Shown here piece after piece: positions 20,205 through 20,611 of a DNA stretch of 20,611 bases. The DNA is taken from positions 1 through 20,611 of the forward strand of contig JAKABA010000056.1 of NCBI GenBank assembly GCA_021802115.1. Direction: 5' to 3'. Below the pieces are notes generated by a model. The model had not been told where the DNA came from and ran no database searches. It saw only the letters and a list, made by a program, of their open reading frames with translations. Made by a program: the position numbers and the translations under genes. Each line of letters opens with the position of its first letter. Within the stretch, counting starts at the first letter, position 1. This stretch comes from a bacterium (GTDB lineage: Bacteria; Chloroflexota; Dormibacteria; UBA8260; Bog-877).

Positions 20205-20611
20205 TCAGCGATCCGCGATGCGACCGAGCAGCTCACCCAGCTCGGTGGGCCGGCTGAACATGGGCCAGTGGCCGGAGTCGATGTCGAAGTAATCGACGCT
20301 GCGGAGGCGGGCGAGCTCGGGGACCTCGCCCCCATCGACCCACACTTTGGCCTGCGTCGCCGAGAATTCGGGACAAACGATGGTGACCGGCACCTCGAAG
20401 CGCCGCGGGTTGCGGAGATGGACGGTGGCCCTGACCACGGCCGCCGGGACCGGGACCATCTCGGCCTCGATCGCCGTCCGCTGAGCCGCGCTGAGGTCGG
20501 CAGCGTCCGGGCCCTCGAACTCATCCCAACCGGGGAACTCCAGCCACTCGCCCTCCACCGGCAGGGAGTCGAAATAGCGGTCCCCGTCGCCGGTGGGGAA
20601 CCCGCCGATCA
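20205..20611 (-). CDS. Alpha/beta hydrolase, C-terminal part (cut by window edge)
   Basis: The reverse frame is open from the window end to a stop at 20205-20207 and gives 134 residues, beginning IGGFPTGDGDRYFDSLP. It matches the C-terminal half of alpha/beta-hydrolase-fold esterases. The cap ends near SAAQRTAIEAEMVPVPAAVV; the strand VPVTIVCPEFSATQ precedes the usual acid position; and DYFDIDSGHWPMFSRPTELGELL carries the catalytic His (GHWPMF) seen in this family. The nucleophile and oxyanion hole lie beyond the window. A GTG at 20558 is not the true start, since coding continues upstream in frame. It precedes the GNAT gene by 19 bases. Confidence 0.8.
   Translation of the reverse strand, partial: IGGFPTGDGDRYFDSLPVEGEWLEFPGWDEFEGPDAADLSAAQRTAIEAEMVPVPAAVVRATVHLRNPRRFEVPVTIVCPEFSATQAKVWVDGGEVPELARLRSVDYFDIDSGHWPMFSRPTELGELLGRIADR

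Noticed and set aside
20205..20524. A longer version of the reverse GNAT gene starting at 20524
   Set aside because: The added 113 residues are R/S/P-rich, overlap the hydrolase gene in another frame, and match nothing in the family.

Overview
This is a gene-dense, very GC-rich bacterial window (third codon positions almost always G or C, frequent GTG and TTG starts, many 4-base ATGA gene overlaps). The combination of a mycothiol-type DinB/MDMPI enzyme, an SCO1664-family protein and actinobacterial-looking kinases points to Actinomycetota or a related uncultured soil lineage such as Dormibacterota. The lineage cannot be fixed from the sequence alone. No tRNA, rRNA, CRISPR array, insertion sequence or phage gene was seen, and no gene-free stretch exceeds about 240 bases.

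Left part (1-6133): the tail of an upstream gene, a reverse-strand MDMPI-family protein, then metK (S-adenosylmethionine synthetase) coupled to a mannose-1-phosphate guanylyltransferase. A phosphohexomutase and a single-domain cupin of the mannose-6-phosphate isomerase type overlap each other directly downstream. Together these three supply the steps from fructose-6-phosphate to GDP-mannose. A multi-spanning membrane protein of unknown function follows.

Middle (6134-11911): a probable five-gene operon of class III aminotransferase, semialdehyde dehydrogenase, acyl-CoA dehydrogenase, alpha/beta hydrolase and RNA 2',3'-cyclic phosphodiesterase. The acyl-CoA dehydrogenase keeps the Glu/Arg pair that binds the glutaryl carboxylate in glutaryl-CoA dehydrogenase. 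The set therefore may run 5-aminovalerate to glutarate to crotonyl-CoA (lysine catabolism) rather than, or as well as, GABA breakdown. A possible leaderless 24-codon ORF precedes it.

Right part (11925-20611): a reverse SCO1664-family gene, a DedA membrane protein, then the most unusual locus. A 14-TM-type MFS exporter is fused to a C-terminal cytidylate-kinase-like domain and overlaps a MerR regulator gene. About 1.8 kb further on lies a close MFS paralogue without the kinase domain. Both MFS genes carry a near-identical AT-rich ACGT-based dyad at their 5' ends, in an otherwise GC-rich sequence, which suggests a small MerR regulon of two paralogous transporters.

Between the transporters lie a GNAT acetyltransferase and a P-loop kinase. 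Each is interrupted by what looks like a single missing base in a C/G run, so either both are decaying or the consensus has homopolymer errors. The window closes with a reverse-strand GNAT gene and the C-terminal end of an alpha/beta hydrolase.
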